Below, in pieces: positions 1 to 12,846 of a stretch of DNA of 64,000 nucleotides. The stretch is taken from the NCBI GenBank assembly GCA_001414485.1, contig LLEY01000085.1:124001-188000 (forward strand). Direction: 5' to 3'. The notes beneath the pieces were generated by a model. It saw nothing but the letters and a program-made list of their open reading frames with translations, did no database searches and was not told the origin of the DNA. The position numbers were made by a program, and so were the translations under genes. Each line of letters starts with the position of its first letter. The stretch's first letter is position 1. Source of the stretch: Calycina herbarum (Eukaryota; Ascomycota; Leotiomycetes; Helotiales; Pezizellaceae).

Positions 1-648
1 ATTCTTAACTATAAGATTATTAGAAGTAAGATTAAGTACTTGATTAAATAGTTAGACTACCTATATTTAAAGAATATATAGGAACTAAGAAGCAACCTTA
101 ACTATTGCTTAAGAGAACTTCAAGAGTTCTACTAATAAAACCTAGGGCTGCCTAGAACTCGGGACTAGGGTTAGATAGAGACATGTTATTAGAAAGTACC
201 TATTTAACGAAAGGAGCTATCTTAAAAGCAGGAAACTAGGTAGAAGAGAACTTAAGAGGAGGACTCGAAGGAGGAGGACTCGGAGGAGTAATAGAGAACC
301 GTTTGTATATAGAGCTAAAGAAAAACCGATATACAGGTTTTCAAGGCCTAGGGATAGGAATAATAAGATAGCTAGGGCTATTATAGGACCTTTTTAACCG
401 AATATACTTAGAATAGTAGAAGGATTTAGAAAGCTCTAAGAAGTATTAACGAGATTATTTATAATAGAAAGAACAAGTCTTAGCTAGACGTTATACGGAT
501 TTGATCTATATAGTAAGAGCTAAACACTCTTTTCGTTTAGTATAAGAGGAGGACATGTTTATATATAAAGGAAGGTTAACGTCTTACTAACGAACATATT
601 TAGGTTAGAATTCTAGTGTAGGGACATACTAGGCTAAGAAGAGAATAG
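1..648 (+). mobile_element. 3' internal end of a Gypsy-type retrotransposon (family 2), RIP-inactivated
   Basis: Positions 1-180 read through stops as a chromodomain-like segment. They match, base by base with RIP-type differences, 9,391-9,456 joined to 11,056-11,160, the 3' part of the better preserved family-2 copy. The stretch just before 649 also resembles the stretch before the LTR at 11,822. The body of this copy lies to the left of the window. Nothing here is expressible. The assignment rests on collinearity with the second copy and the following LTR. Confidence 0.7.
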
Positions 649-1110
649 TGTTATAAATCACGTACTAGCACGCGATAAAGTGAAGTCTAGGCGACGCCTT
701 AATAGAACGAGCACTATTATAACCTTAGAAGGAGGAAAGGATTAAGTATAATAGAACATATAATCCTAAGGATCTTATTATAGTTATATTACGTAACTCG
801 GTTAGGAACGGTTAGGTAATAGAGTCTAGTTTTAAGAAGCCCTAGAAATAGAGTTAGACTCTATCTTTAGAACTCCTGCTAAGAAGGACTCTAAACATGA
901 ACGAAGGTTCTATATAAGACTAGCACGTCTGCTATTAGATAGGAGCTTCGTACTTAACTTTAGTTATTAATCTTATTATCTTATTTAACATCTTTAATAT
1001 AAGTAACGAGTTCACTTCTAAGTAAACAACCCGGCATATTTATACTTCTTACTATATACCAACCTTCGAGACTTAGTCATCTTTGTTTAGTTCGTTCGAG
1101 TTTCGTTATA
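649..1110 (+). repeat. LTR of Gypsy family 2, copy 1 (3' LTR)
   Basis: A 462-bp segment homologous along its length to 10,464-10,897 and 11,822-12,275. It starts TGTTATAAAT, where the cleaner copy has TGTCACGAAT, and ends CGTTATA. Internal retrotransposon sequence precedes it, so it is read as a 3' LTR. Differences from the cleaner copy are mostly C-to-T and G-to-A, as RIP predicts. Confidence 0.8.
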
Positions 1111-1440
1111 TAAGAGTATAGAGTGAATAGCCTATAAGATAACTCTTCTATCTACTAAGGTATATACTCTTTAAGTAGCTAACGAAGCCTTAAGTAAACG
1201 CTATAGAGCTAAAAAGGCTCGTGTCTATTAAGAGAGTACACTTATAGTAGAGGATATATAGAATATTATAGCCTAGAAGGATATAGATAAGCAGATACGA
1301 CGCGACGTATATATAGTAGAGAGTAGTTATAAGAAGAGTTAACTATCTAGGTAATACTATAGAATCTATAGAAAAGCTAGTTATAACGTACGAACTTATT
1401 AAGAGACTATAGATATATCTAGTTCCTCGGATTCTAAGTA
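1111..1440 (+). mobile_element. Fragment of a pogo/Tc1-type transposase C-terminal tail
   Basis: Read through stops, this stretch resembles the charged tail that ends many fungal pogo/Fot1 transposases. It includes a remnant of a CCHC-like knuckle around 1,370-1,410, with cysteine codons partly changed to tyrosine as RIP would do. No catalytic part is visible, so it is a truncated remnant between an LTR and a Gypsy element. The family call is tentative. Confidence 0.45.
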
Positions 1441-4334
1441 GTTTTAGTTAATTTAATATATTATAGTTGATTTATTAAAAGTCTAAGTTTAATACTAAGG
1501 AAAACTAATCCGGTTCCTAATATACTCCGGGTTCTAATAAACTACGTTATACTAGTAGTATATAAATAACGTACTTTTCAACTATTTAGACGATTTCTAC
1601 TCTACTTACTTAGATAATATCTTTATCTATTCTTCGAATATATTAGAGTATAAGAAATATATATAAAAAGTCCTCTAGTAACTATAAGATACTAGCTTAT
1701 AAGCAGATATTAAGAAATACGAATTTAACGTCGAGAAGATAAAATACCTTAGCTTTATTATTAAGACTAATAGTATTAAAGTAGATCTAGAAAAAGTTAT
1801 AATAGTCTAGAATTAATAAGTACTAGATATATTAAAAGGTGTCTAGAGCTTCCTAGACTTTTATAACTTCTACTAGAGGTTTATATAGAATTATAGAATT
1901 ATTATAAAACTACTTATACGTCTTACAAAGAATAACATACTCTTTAACTTCGACAAAAGCTACTAGAACGCTTTTAAGAAGCTAAAAAAGTACTTTACAA
2001 CAGTACTAGTCCTTTACTACTACTCTTTAGAACTTTCTACGATAATCGAGATAGACGTCTTAGACGGGATAATCGCTAGAATACTATAATAACAGTAAGT
2101 AGACGGCGAATAGTACCTAGTAGCTTACTTTAGTAAGATTATATTCTTAGCTAAGTATAATTATAAGATTTATAATAAAGAGATACTTATAATCGTACGC
2201 TTGCTTATAGAATAGAGACTGGAATTATAAAGTATATATAAAAAAGTTTATATTTATACTAACTATAAAGTACTTAAGTACTTTATAACGATAAAGTAGC
2301 TTACTATACGTTAAGCTAGATAGGCTAAAGCTTTAGCTAAATACTACTTTATAGTAATATACTATTCTAGAAAAAAGAATAAGAAGGCAGACGCTTTAAT
2401 ATAAAAAACGAACGAGTTATAGACTTAGAAGAAGCTGAAAGAATAATACTAAACCTATATACTTTTAACGAAAGAACAAGTTAATATAGAAGTACTTAAA
2501 GACCTTAGAGTTGAAATAAGCTCTATTATACTAGCTCTAGTCGACGACGATTACTTCTAGAAGTCTCTTATACTCTCTAAACGAATCTATAAAGCAAATA
2601 AGAATACTAAGACACTTTAAGCTTTACGATTATAGGCTAAGAACGACGAAGACTCTTCGTACGTCTTAGAAGAAGATCTACTACTTTATTAAAGCTACTT
2701 AATAGTACTAGATATCGATACTTTATAAATAGACCTAATCTATAAAGTATATAACTAAGTACTACTAGCCTACCCTAGATAAGATAAGACCTACTAGATC
2801 CTTTACTTAAGATATATCTAGCGAAATATAAAGTCTAATATTATATAATATATACGTAACTATTACGAATGTCGAAGAGTAGATATACTAAGAGATAAGA
2901 CCTCTAGTTATCTATATCTACTTCTAGTTCTATTACGTATATAATAACACGTAGTAATAGACTTTAAATCCTTCTTAGCTAATAAGTACGGCTTTAATAA
3001 CATATTCGTAGTTATTAACCGATTATCTAAATAATCTATCTCTATTCTATACTAAAAGAAAGTAATAGCTAAGTAGATAGCTAGGTTATACTTATAGTAC
3101 GTATTACGATATTATAGAATTCTAGAAAGTATTATCTCTAATAGAGGCCCTTAGTTTATCTCTGCCTTCTAACGAGAATTTATACGAATCCTCGATATCT
3201 AGCTTCGACTTTCAACTATAAATTATATCTAGATAGATAGATAAACTGAAATTATAAACTAGTACCTAGATTAGCGCTTATAGCTATATATAAATTACTA
3301 CTAGAATAATTAGTTAGAGCTACTTCTAATAATAGACTACGCTTAGCTTATACTACTTTATAGTACTATTAGAATATTCTCGTTCGAATTATAAAAGAGC
3401 TACTTACTAAGAACGTCTTTTAACTAGTATATACCTAAACCCTCGACTATATAAGAGAGTCTATTATAAGAAGAAGCTATAACAGTTATAAAGACTCTTT
3501 AAGAAGTACTAGACGTCGGCTAAGCGAATATAGTAAAAGCTTAAGAAAAGAAAGAATAGAATATAAATAAATATAGATAAGAAGTAGACTTTAGAGTCGG
3601 TAATATAGTTTTTATTACTATAAAGAACTAGAATACGTAAAAACCTAGCCGGAAGTTAGACTACTAGATAGCTAGACCTTTTAAGATTCTTAAGAAAGTT
3701 AGCTCTGCTTTTAGACTCTAGTTACTATCCTCTATTAGAGTCTATTCTGTCTTCGTACTAGAGAAGTTATATAAAGCTTTAGACGATCCTCTACCTAGAT
3801 AAGTAAGTACGCTACCTCTACTGATTATCGTCGACAAAGAAGAAGAATAGAAGGTTAAGAAAGTACTTATAAGTAAGACGCGATAGAAGTCTTTTTACTA
3901 CTAATTAAAGTAGAAGGGCTATAATAAGGATCTTAAGTACCTAGCTCGCTACGTAGCCTACTTGCTACATATGTTAAAGGAATTCTATTTAGCGAATCTA
4001 ATAGCTAACGAGCCTCTAAAGACTCTTCCTTTGTAGCTAGAAGCGTACGAGACAGGAAGAGACAATTATAGCGAATTAGAGAGTAACGACTCTATAGCTA
4101 CGGAAGACAAAGCGGCTTAGTTAGAGAGAGCCTGGTTAAAGGAGGGAGTAGTATAACAGTCCTAGTTATATACGACTAGATCACGTGCCGAGGTTCTACC
4201 GAAGTCTCGCTTAGTATATATAAATAGAGACAGAGTATACTAACTCTCCTCTTCTCTCTTTAGTTTAGTTTTCTTCGAATATAAATACTATTCTATAAGT
4301 ATCTCTTTTAGTATATTTATAGAAAGCTGTTATA
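1441..4334 (+). mobile_element. Gypsy-type chromodomain retrotransposon (family 1), RIP-inactivated, 5'-truncated
   Basis: Read through stops, the order of remnants is that of a fungal chromovirus. The end of reverse transcriptase lies around 1,530-1,660, with the YLDD box at about 1,606 reading YLDN, an expected RIP change. RNase H follows, then integrase with its catalytic-core neighbourhood around 2,930-3,190, and a chromodomain at about 3,840-3,960. The 5' half (gag, protease, start of reverse transcriptase) is missing, apparently replaced by the pogo fragment. A purine-rich tract and the short LTR at 4,152-4,334 close the 3' side. It cannot encode a functional product. Confidence 0.8.
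4152..4334 (+). repeat. Short LTR (183 bp) closing Gypsy family 1
   Basis: It starts TATAACAG and ends CTGTTATA. Undoing RIP-type changes gives perfect 8-bp inverted ends (TGTAACAG/CTGTTACA), typical of LTR termini. It follows a polypurine tract (AAAGGAGGGAGTAG) and has no sequence relation to the longer family-2 LTRs. Confidence 0.65.
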
Positions 4335-5000
4335 TTCGCTCTAATTTAGTAAGAAACTAGTCAAAGTTAGCGCGAAGCTTAAATTTAAGATTAATAATAT
4401 ATAATCGTAGCTTAGTAGTAGATCAGCGGCTACTACTAGACTTAGCTAGGTTAGCGTAAGAGACGGATCGAATAAGTAGAGTAGAGAGGTTTTAGTAAAT
4501 CTAAAGTAATTCCTTAATTTAAGAGTTACTCGTAGAAGCAGCTATAGAAGCAGCCTACTAGAGGCGTTAGTTCTTATTATTAAGAGTTATAATATAGTTA
4601 TTAAATTCAGCGGCTTGTCGATTATACTCGTTAGCTTCTTATAAAGCATCTGATTCAGCGACGTATAGTACTTGCTTTATAGTGTCTTTGTCGATAGTAG
4701 TCTAGTTATAGAGCGAGAGTAGGTCTTATAAATCTTATAGAAAGATGTCTTCGTTCTTATTAATAAAGGCTCTAAGCGTACTATTATTAATAGTAGCTTA
4801 GAGTTCTTAGGTAGTGAATTAAGATATAATAAATTTAGAGTAAGAGTAAGTATAAGAGCGGTAGGCGATAGCGAAGAGAAAGGTGTTTTAAGAGTAGTAG
4901 GTATAGCGACGATATATATACTATATAAGTAAAAGAAGGCGAATAATATATTAGAGTATAGATTAAGAAATAGATTATTCGCGAAGAAGAAAGAAAGAGA
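4335..5000. other. Unassigned decayed repeat between two retrotransposons
   Basis: AT-rich, RIP-like sequence without an open frame. On the minus strand, 4,400-4,720 reads through stops as Ser/Asn/Gln-rich protein-like sequence, possibly a gag remnant. No family can be named. Confidence 0.3.
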
Positions 5001-7077
5001 GAAGCTCTTTCTTAGCTATTTATATATCTATAGAAGAATATACCCGCGATATTCGTAATCTCGCTTAATAAACTACTTAGAAGCGAGCTTAAAAGCAGGC
5101 TTATTTACTAAATTAAAAACTCTTATAGGTTATAATCTTAAGAAGGAGAAGCTTCGACCTTATAATTATAGGAACTTATAACTTCTTAAGAAGTATATAT
5201 AAGAAGGAATTTAGAAAGAATATATCTGAAAATTAGACTCGCTAGCTACTTCTAATATACTTATTATATTTAAGAAGAACGATCTAAATAGAAGAGTTTA
5301 TATCGATTATTAAGACGTTAATAATATAATAGTTAAGAACGCTTATCTAGTACTAGAAGGCTAGTACTTATAGAATAAGATTAGAAAAGCTAAGAGATTT
5401 ATAAAACTTAACTAATAAAACGTCTTTAGCTTAATAAGAATTAAGTAAGAAGATAAATAGAAGATAGCTTTTATCTTACTATTAGATCTCTACGAGTATA
5501 TAGTAATACTATTTAGATTAAATAACGTACTAGCTACTTACTAGAGATAGAATAATAAAATACTAGAGGATCTTCTAGAGATAACTATTATATATTACTT
5601 ATATAATATTCTTATATTTTCTAAATTTAAGAAGGAATATAAGAGATATATTAGAGAAGTCTTATAAAGACTCGCTATAGTAGACTCTTATTTTAAGCTT
5701 TTAAAATACGAATTCGAGGTAATTTATACTACTTTTCTTAGTTATAAAATCTCTCTTAGAAAAATAGAGATTAACCTAGAAAAAGTTAAGATAATCTTAG
5801 AATAGGAATTACTAAAAAATATTAAAAATATTTAATTATTCTAAGGATTTACTAACTTTTATTAATAATATATTAGAAGATATACTAGAATCTCTAAACT
5901 AATAACAAATATTATTAAAAAAGACGTTTTATTTAATTAAAACGAGAAAGTTAAAAAGACTTTCTAGGAAATTAAGAAACGATTTACGAAAGAACTAATT
6001 CTTTAGAATTTCAATACTAATAAACTAAGTACTATTAAAACAGATACTTCAGATATAGTAGTTACTATTATATACCTTTAACTTAATAATAAAAGAAAAC
6101 TTATACTTATAGTATACTTCTCTAAAATATTAGATACTATCTAGTAAAACTATAGTATTTATAAGAAGGAACTTCTTACTATAGTCTTAGCTCTTAGAAT
6201 CTATCTTTAGAGTATAAAACACTAGATATTAGTCTTTACCGATTATAAGAACCTTAAGATATAGACGATAATAAAAGAACTTAGTAATAGACGTCTTACT
6301 AGGTAGTTATAAACTCTTACTAGATTCGATATTATAATCTATTATATTAAGAGAACGGATAATCTATAAGTAGATATCTTAAGTCGATAACTAGGCTACG
6401 AAAGAAATAAAGAATATAAAAAGATTATAATCTTAAAAGAACTTAAGAACAGAGATTTAACTCTAACGATTTACGAAATTACTACTACTAGAGAAAAAAC
6501 TTATATACTAGAATCTAAGAGTAAGGTATTCGTTAAAGAATAATATAGATTACTAGCTTATAACTACTAAGGAATCTAAAAAACTCTTTAGAGAATAAGA
6601 TAATAGTATAGAATCGACAAACTTATAATAATAGTTAAGAAAGTAATAATAGAGTATAATATCTATACTAGGAGTAAAGCTTTCTACTATATATCTTATA
6701 GTTAGAAAAACACTACTCTAATACTATAAGTATCTTAGGAATCGATATCTTAGGATTTTATTATTAAGCTACTAAAATCTAAGGATCTAATAATAAGAGT
6801 TAAGTATAACTTAATCCTAGTAATTATAGAACGACTTACGAAGTATATAATTCTAGTACTATATATAGAATTAAGTATAGCTAAGGAATTAGCTTTTATA
6901 TTCCTTAAAGAAGTAGTCTTAAGACATAGACTATTAAAAGAAATTCTCTTAGATAGAAATAAGCTCTTTACTTTGAAATTCTAGGTAGCTCTTATAAAGC
7001 GATTAGAAGCGAAAAGAAAGCTATCTATAGCTTTCTATTTATAGATAAATAGAGGAAATAAATATATAAATTAAGTA

Positions 7078-8921
7078 ACGTAATCTATTACTAAGCTACG
7101 TATATTACCGAGCTACGTACTTTTACTAACTTCTACTACTTTAAAATATAATAAATTAACTATAATAATAGATAAAACTTATTATTCTTCGGATTCTAAT
7201 AAGCTAGATATATTTATAAGTTCTTAATAAGTTCGTATATTATAACTAGTCTTTCTATAAGTACTATAACGTTATATAGTTAAAATCCCTTTCTTACGAT
7301 TTACTCTTCTAAAGCGTTTATTACGTTATATCTACTTATTTACTTTGTCTTAAGCTATAATATCGTATATATCCTTTATAGTAAGTATACCTTCTTAATA
7401 GATATGATTCTTTTTAGCTCTACGATGCTTAGAAAGTGTCTTATTTACTATTTAAAGTATACGTAGCTTAGTATTAATAAGAGTTAATTCATAAGCTAAA
7501 CGCTTTATATCTTTAGCTAATAAAGTAATAGTTTAAAAAAGAGAAGTAGACGAGCTTCTTTAATAATAGATAATACGATCTCTAACTAAAGTCGTTTATA
7601 AAAGAGCTTCTATTAGATTATAAGAGATCTATAAAACCTAAGAGTCTGCTTCGACAGAAGAGAGGCTAGTAAGTATTAGAGTTTATAACTTTATATCTAA
7701 CTTCGATATAACTACTTAAGAGTTAAAAGGTATTAATCTAGCTCTATAAAATCTAGCCTAACTGTTTATAGAAGTAATTAACTTAATATACACTTGTTTA
7801 AAGATTATAAGAAACTTAACCTTAGTAATATAATTAATATACGCTTTTATAAACCCTTCGATTTCTTAACTATACTTCTACTTAAGAATAGTAAAACACC
7901 TAATATTAAGTAGCTAGGTTAGATAAGAAGAATATAGAGGTAATCTAAGAGTTATAATATTCTTAAAATTCTACTAATTCGTAACTCTTATATCTATCTA
8001 AAACTAATATACGATATATACTATTAGCTTAAGTAGTAGTATATTTATTAAAGTGTTTTAACTATTCTAGACTTATCTTATTATTTATCTAACTATTATT
8101 TATAGGTTTAATAACCTAATCGTAAGAGAGGCTAGTTTTAGAATACTAATTCGTAAGGTAATTAGTATCTTAAATAATAAGGAATAGAGAGATACTTCTA
8201 TCTTCGCTATTAATTATAATAATTACTATTATCTATTCTCGATTATCTAATTAAACTACCTTACTCTTACTACGTCGATCGGTATAAGTAATAACTATTC
8301 TAGAATAGATTTAATCTATTATAAAGCTAGTCTCGTCGAAGTTATAGAAATCGCTATCTACTATACTATATTTCGTCTATATATTCTCTACTAGTCGAAA
8401 CCACGTACTAATTAACTTAGGATCTTCGTATAAAGCTCTTTAAAAGTCGTAAACACGATTAAAACACGTTTTTAACTCTAGTTATTAAACTACGAATCGT
8501 TCTACCTAGCGCTTTCTAACGTGTTTTACTCTATATATCTTAAGAAAGTAATTCGCTATATCTTCTATATTAGCTAGCCGAGGTGAAAATCCTCTAGAAT
8601 CTCGATTGAATATATATTAAATAATTATTTCCTTCTCTAATTTCGTTAGCTTTAAATAATTAGGTTTAGTATCGCTATAAGAAGGTCGGCTGTTTATTCT
8701 AAGATAAAGAGTAGATTTAGAAACTTTATAGATTTTTATAGCGTTTCTATAGCTTAATTTTTATTTAGATATTTAAATAGCTTTAATAGCTAATATAATT
8801 CGTACTTCTTAAGTTTAGACTTATATTATAGAAGAAGAAAACGCGTATTAAAGTAGTAGAGTAGTAAATTTAGTAAAAGTACGTAGCTTAGTAATATACG
8901 TAGCTTAGTAATAGATCACGT
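7078..8921 (-). mobile_element. Fot1/pogo-type DNA transposon A (1,844 bp), RIP-inactivated
   Basis: Terminal inverted repeats of about 47 bp (start ACGTAATCTATTACTAAGC; the right end is its near-perfect complement) are flanked by a TA duplication at 7,076-7,077 and 8,922-8,923. Inside, the minus strand reads through stops as a DDE transposase. A recognisable Y-N-F-D-E-T block lies near 8,330-8,350, the acidic motif of pogo/Fot1 transposases. Size, TIR length, TA target and transposase type all match the Fot1 class of fungi. Inserted in the integrase of Gypsy family 2. Confidence 0.85.
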
Positions 8922-9465
8922 TAGTTAAAATATACTTTTATTATTATATAAACTACTAGTAAGATAACTAAGTTAAATTACTACTACTAGTATAATTTAT
9001 CTATAATAGTTTAATAATAGAAATAATACTAGTTATATTATTTTATACTAACTTTAGATATAAATTAATAGTATATTAAGAACTATTAACTTTAATAATA
9101 GATAACTAACTTACTTAAATCTAGGTCTTGAAAATTAAAAGACTATATAAAGAACTAGTAGAAGATTTATAGTTCGTAGTAGAATATAATATATACTACT
9201 ATAATAAACAACGTAGTTAGAAGCTAATATTAAAAGAAAGAGATAAAGTTTACTTAGTATAAAAGAATATTAATACTAAGAGACTAAGTAATAAACTAGA
9301 CTATAAGAAACTAGGACTACTAGGAGTACTACTAGTCTTACTTATAGAAATCTAATCTCTTAATCTAAATACTAAATACTAAGTTAAAAGAATTTTAAAC
9401 TATTATATTATTAGAGATAAGATTAAGTACTTAATAAAATAAATAGATTACCTATAACGTGTTTC

Positions 9466-9550
9466 ATAAGCGAGCTAGCTATATAAGCGAGCTGGCTATA
9501 TAAGCGAGCTGGCTATATAAGCGAGCTGGCTATATAAGCGAGCTAGCTAC
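9466..9550. repeat. Five tandem 17-bp repeats at the left end of transposon B
   Basis: The unit ATAAGCGAGCTGGCTAT is repeated five times, with the first and last copies carrying a G-to-A change. It lies directly inside the terminal inverted repeat and may represent transposase binding sites. Confidence 0.9.
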
Positions 9551-10463
9551 TTTTCTAAATAACTTATTTTTAAATATAAATTACTTAATACTAGAATAAG
9601 CTATTATATTATATAAGATACTATAAGATTATTTAGAGTCGTTACTATCTTTAGTATCTACTATTTCTACTTAATAAGTATAAGAATTATATCTAATTTT
9701 ACTATAACGTCTATAGTATCTCTCTACTTAAACCTTCTTTTTTATCTCTCTACTACTCTTCTAATCGCTATTTTCTATAGAGGTAATTAAACTAATTACC
9801 TTCTCTACTGTTAATATCTCTTAACTCTGAATATATTTCCTTTTATAACTCTTATACTTAGTTATCTTACGAAGATCTGTGATTTCTTTCCGTATTAATA
9901 CTATTATCTAACCTATTATATTAACTTCTTAAATAACTATAACCTATTCGCGATTACCTAGCTAAACTTTTTTACGTCTTCTATATATCTCTAAACTTAT
10001 AATAATAAGCTAAGATAATATAATATCTATTATAAAACTAGTCTCGTTGAAATTATATATATCCTCGTTTATAATACTATATTTATTCTTAAATAACTAT
10101 ATAAGTTTAAACTATAGACTAATAATCCGCGGATCTTTAGTTAAAGCTTACTAATAATTATAAGAACGACTCTATTAAGTTTTTAGCTTAGATATATACT
10201 AAATAAAGTTATCTAGCTAGTTTCTACTTATAAGCTACCTGTCGCGCTTCTTTAGTAAGTTATTAGCTATATCTTATATTATATTCTTTATAGACGAAAA
10301 CTCTCTTAAATCCTACTTTAATATATACTTAATTATTACCTTCTTCTCTAGCTTTGTAAGTTTCTTCGAATTAGGCTTATAATCGCGTCTTAGTTAGATT
10401 CCGGCGCGTCGGCTTAAAATAGTAGATTAAGAGGTATTATAAGCCTTCGTAGCGCTTCGTTAG

Positions 10464-10897
10464 TGTCACGAATCACGTGTAAGCATGTGACGAGTAAAGA
10501 CCAGGCGGCGCTCTAACAGGTTAAGCACTATCGGAAACTCTTATAGAAGAAGGATCATTAGACTAGCTAAGCGATCCATGGATTTCTTTTGGTGAGGGAC
10601 ATCACGTGACCTAGTCGCCTGAGTCGCTTGAGTCGCCTGTCGACTAAAGCGATCAGGGCGAGCGACTAGAGCGATTAGAACGGAGGACTACAGTTCTATA
10701 TAAGACTAGCACGTCTGCTATTAGATAGAAGCTTCGTGCTCAACTTTAGTTATCAATCTTATTATCTTGTTTAACATCTTTGATATAAGTAACGAGTTCA
10801 CTTCTAAGTAAACAACCCGGCGTATCTGTACTTCTTACCTGTATACCAACCTTCGAGACTTAGTCACCTTTGTTTAGTTCGTTTGAGTTTCGTTATA
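10464..10897 (+). repeat. Solo LTR of Gypsy family 2 (434 bp) with intact target duplication
   Basis: It starts TGTCACGAAT and ends CGTTATA, flanked on both sides by the 5-bp duplication GTTAG (10,459-10,463 and 10,898-10,902). No internal sequence is attached. It keeps many CA, TG and CG dinucleotides that are mutated in the other two LTR copies, so it is the youngest or least RIP-affected piece of the block. It lies inside transposon B, itself inside a family-2 copy. Confidence 0.88.
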
Positions 10898-11821
10898 GTT
10901 AGGTAATTAACACGTCGTTTTCAAGTACTTAGATAGCTAAGTTGATCTTGTTTTCGTTAGGAGATATTTAGGCGTTGTTTAGTAGAGATAATATAACTAG
11001 AAGTTAATAATTATTATAAAGTTTAAAAAGTAGCCAGCTCGCTTATAAAACACGTTACTTAGAGAATATCTAAGAGCTGAAAAGTAATCTTAACTAGTAC
11101 CTAGTAGAACTTTAGGAATTCTACTAGCGAAACCTAGGTTTATCTATATCTTATAATTAATAGAAAAGGCCTCTAAAAAAGCTAGATTAAGACCTAGTTT
11201 AAGAACGGAATCGATAGAAGTAGAAGAGACAGCTAGGTAGAGAACCTCTATCTCTCTCTATTCTCTCTCTTCTTTTTCCTTCTTTTCTTTTTCTCTCTCT
11301 TCTACTTTATTAAGCTCTTAAAAGTTTAAAAGACTACGATAGAGTATCTCCTACTCCTACTTAGCTAGGAAACGCTACTATTGCTATAATTAGAGAATCT
11401 TCTATATAGTCTTAAAACTCTTTTATATAGCTTCTTCTTATACTTAGAAGGCTATCTTCTCCTCTTATTATAACCGCTGTTTCTAAGTATTAATAGATTT
11501 CTATTTAAAAAGTAAGAATATTTAGTTTCGTTCTTCGATATTATAAGACTTACTCTTTCTAGTATATTTAGAGTACTTAGAACTATCGGTGACGCCGACG
11601 TAATAACAGCCGGTTTTTACTTAAGTATATCAAGTATAGAGAATTATTTCACGTCTTAATTATTTAATTTAAAGAACGTTTATTATTCTATATTATTTAA
11701 GTCTATCTTTATAAATAGGTGTTAATAGTATAATAGAAGAAGGAGAAGGCTACTAGTCTTCTAGTAATATTTCTTAGGTTATACTTAAGCGTAGAGACAC
11801 GCTAGTCTAAGAAGGGAATAG

Positions 11822-12275
11822 TATTACGAATTATAGAACGTAGTAAGTAGTCTAGACAGTGCTCTAATAGAATAAAGTATAATATCTAAGGAATAGAAGG
11901 TAATATAAGAGAGAATTAGTAATACGTAGAATATTTAAGGATTTTAGAATCTTACTATTATAGGATTATTAGAAGTTATATATAGTTATATAACGTAATC
12001 GCCTACATCGCCTATATCGCCTAGATCGCGAGTAATATAAGCGATATAAGCGATATACTTAGAGAACGGAAGGTTCTATATAAGACTAGTATATCTACTA
12101 TTAAATAGAAGCTTTATACTTAACTTTAGTTATTAATCTTATTACTTTACTTTAATATCTTTGATATAAGTAACGAGTTTACCTCTAAGTAAACATAGTA
12201 TAATAGCTATCTTCTTTACTTATATACTAATCGTCGAACTCGATACCTTTATAGTTAGATACCGGTTTCGTTATA
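11822..12275 (+). repeat. LTR of Gypsy family 2, copy 3 (3' LTR)
   Basis: 454 bp homologous to the LTRs at 649-1,110 and 10,464-10,897. It starts TATTACGAAT and ends CGTTATA, and is heavily RIP-mutated. It follows the 3' tail of the family-2 copy that starts near 5,000. Confidence 0.8.
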
Positions 12276-12846
12276 ATAGCTCGAGCTTAGTATACTAAAT
12301 AAGAGGCTTTAAATTAAGATATAATTCGTAGATAGATCTTAAAAATAATAGAAAATAACTAAAGAGTATTAGATAATAAAGAGAGTAATAAACTTTATAA
12401 ATAGCTAGTAAACTTATTAAGTTATTATATAATTAATACGTAGTTTTAATATATAATTATAGTGTTTTTAAAACTTCGCTTAGATTATATATATAGCTTA
12501 TTACTTTAAAACTCTATCTTCGTATACTTTATATACTCTATATACTCTATACTTAGGCTTTATAACAGTTTATACCCGAAAAGTACTCGGTCTAATAACC
12601 TTCGTATTAAACGTAACCTTATATAACCTCGATATAAAGAGTTCTAATATCGTTCTAATAACCGGTAATTATATATAGTCTTACTATATAAAATCTCTTT
12701 CCTCGTACGTAGAATAGACTTCTTCTCTTTTCTTTCTTAGTTAATTCTTCTTATAATAAGATAACCTTATTTATTAACCTCTTTATATTCGGCCTATAAT
12801 AGGCTTTTTAGCTATATCTAAACTTTTTTATAATATAAAGAGTATA

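Larger units (their letters stand above)
9457..11055 (-). mobile_element. Fot1/pogo-type DNA transposon B, with tandem 17-bp repeats and a nested solo LTR
   Basis: Ends are inverted repeats of about 25 bp: ACGTGTTTCATAAGCGAGC on the left and its complement, ending in ACACGT, at 11,055. TA duplications sit at 9,455-9,456 and 11,056-11,057. On the minus strand near 10,035-10,065 an I-Y-N-F-N/D-E-T block marks a decayed pogo-type transposase. The left end has five 17-bp repeats, the right end one. Without the nested LTR and its extra duplication the element is about 1,160 bp, so it is internally deleted and non-autonomous. Confidence 0.8.
5001..12275 (+). mobile_element. Gypsy-type chromodomain retrotransposon (family 2), RIP-inactivated and split by two nested DNA transposons
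   Basis: Reverse transcriptase remnants are clear at about 5,150-5,650, with a KKND box, an I/VDYR-like box and a YLDD box read as YLYN. RNase H follows around 6,000-6,400 and integrase from about 6,700. The integrase frame stops at 7,077, resumes in register at 8,924 after a pogo element, and runs to 9,456. It is interrupted again and continues at 11,056 into the chromodomain and 3' tail, ending in the LTR at 11,822-12,275. The exact rejoining at both sites shows that the DNA transposons arrived later. The 5' LTR and gag were not recognised. All frames are full of stops. Confidence 0.82.

Noticed and set aside
1..100. Telomeric or subtelomeric end
   Set aside because: No TTAGGG repeats; the sequence is the interior of a retrotransposon copy.
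9466..9550. CRISPR-like direct repeats
   Set aside because: Units are contiguous without spacers and belong to the end of a DNA transposon in a eukaryotic genome.
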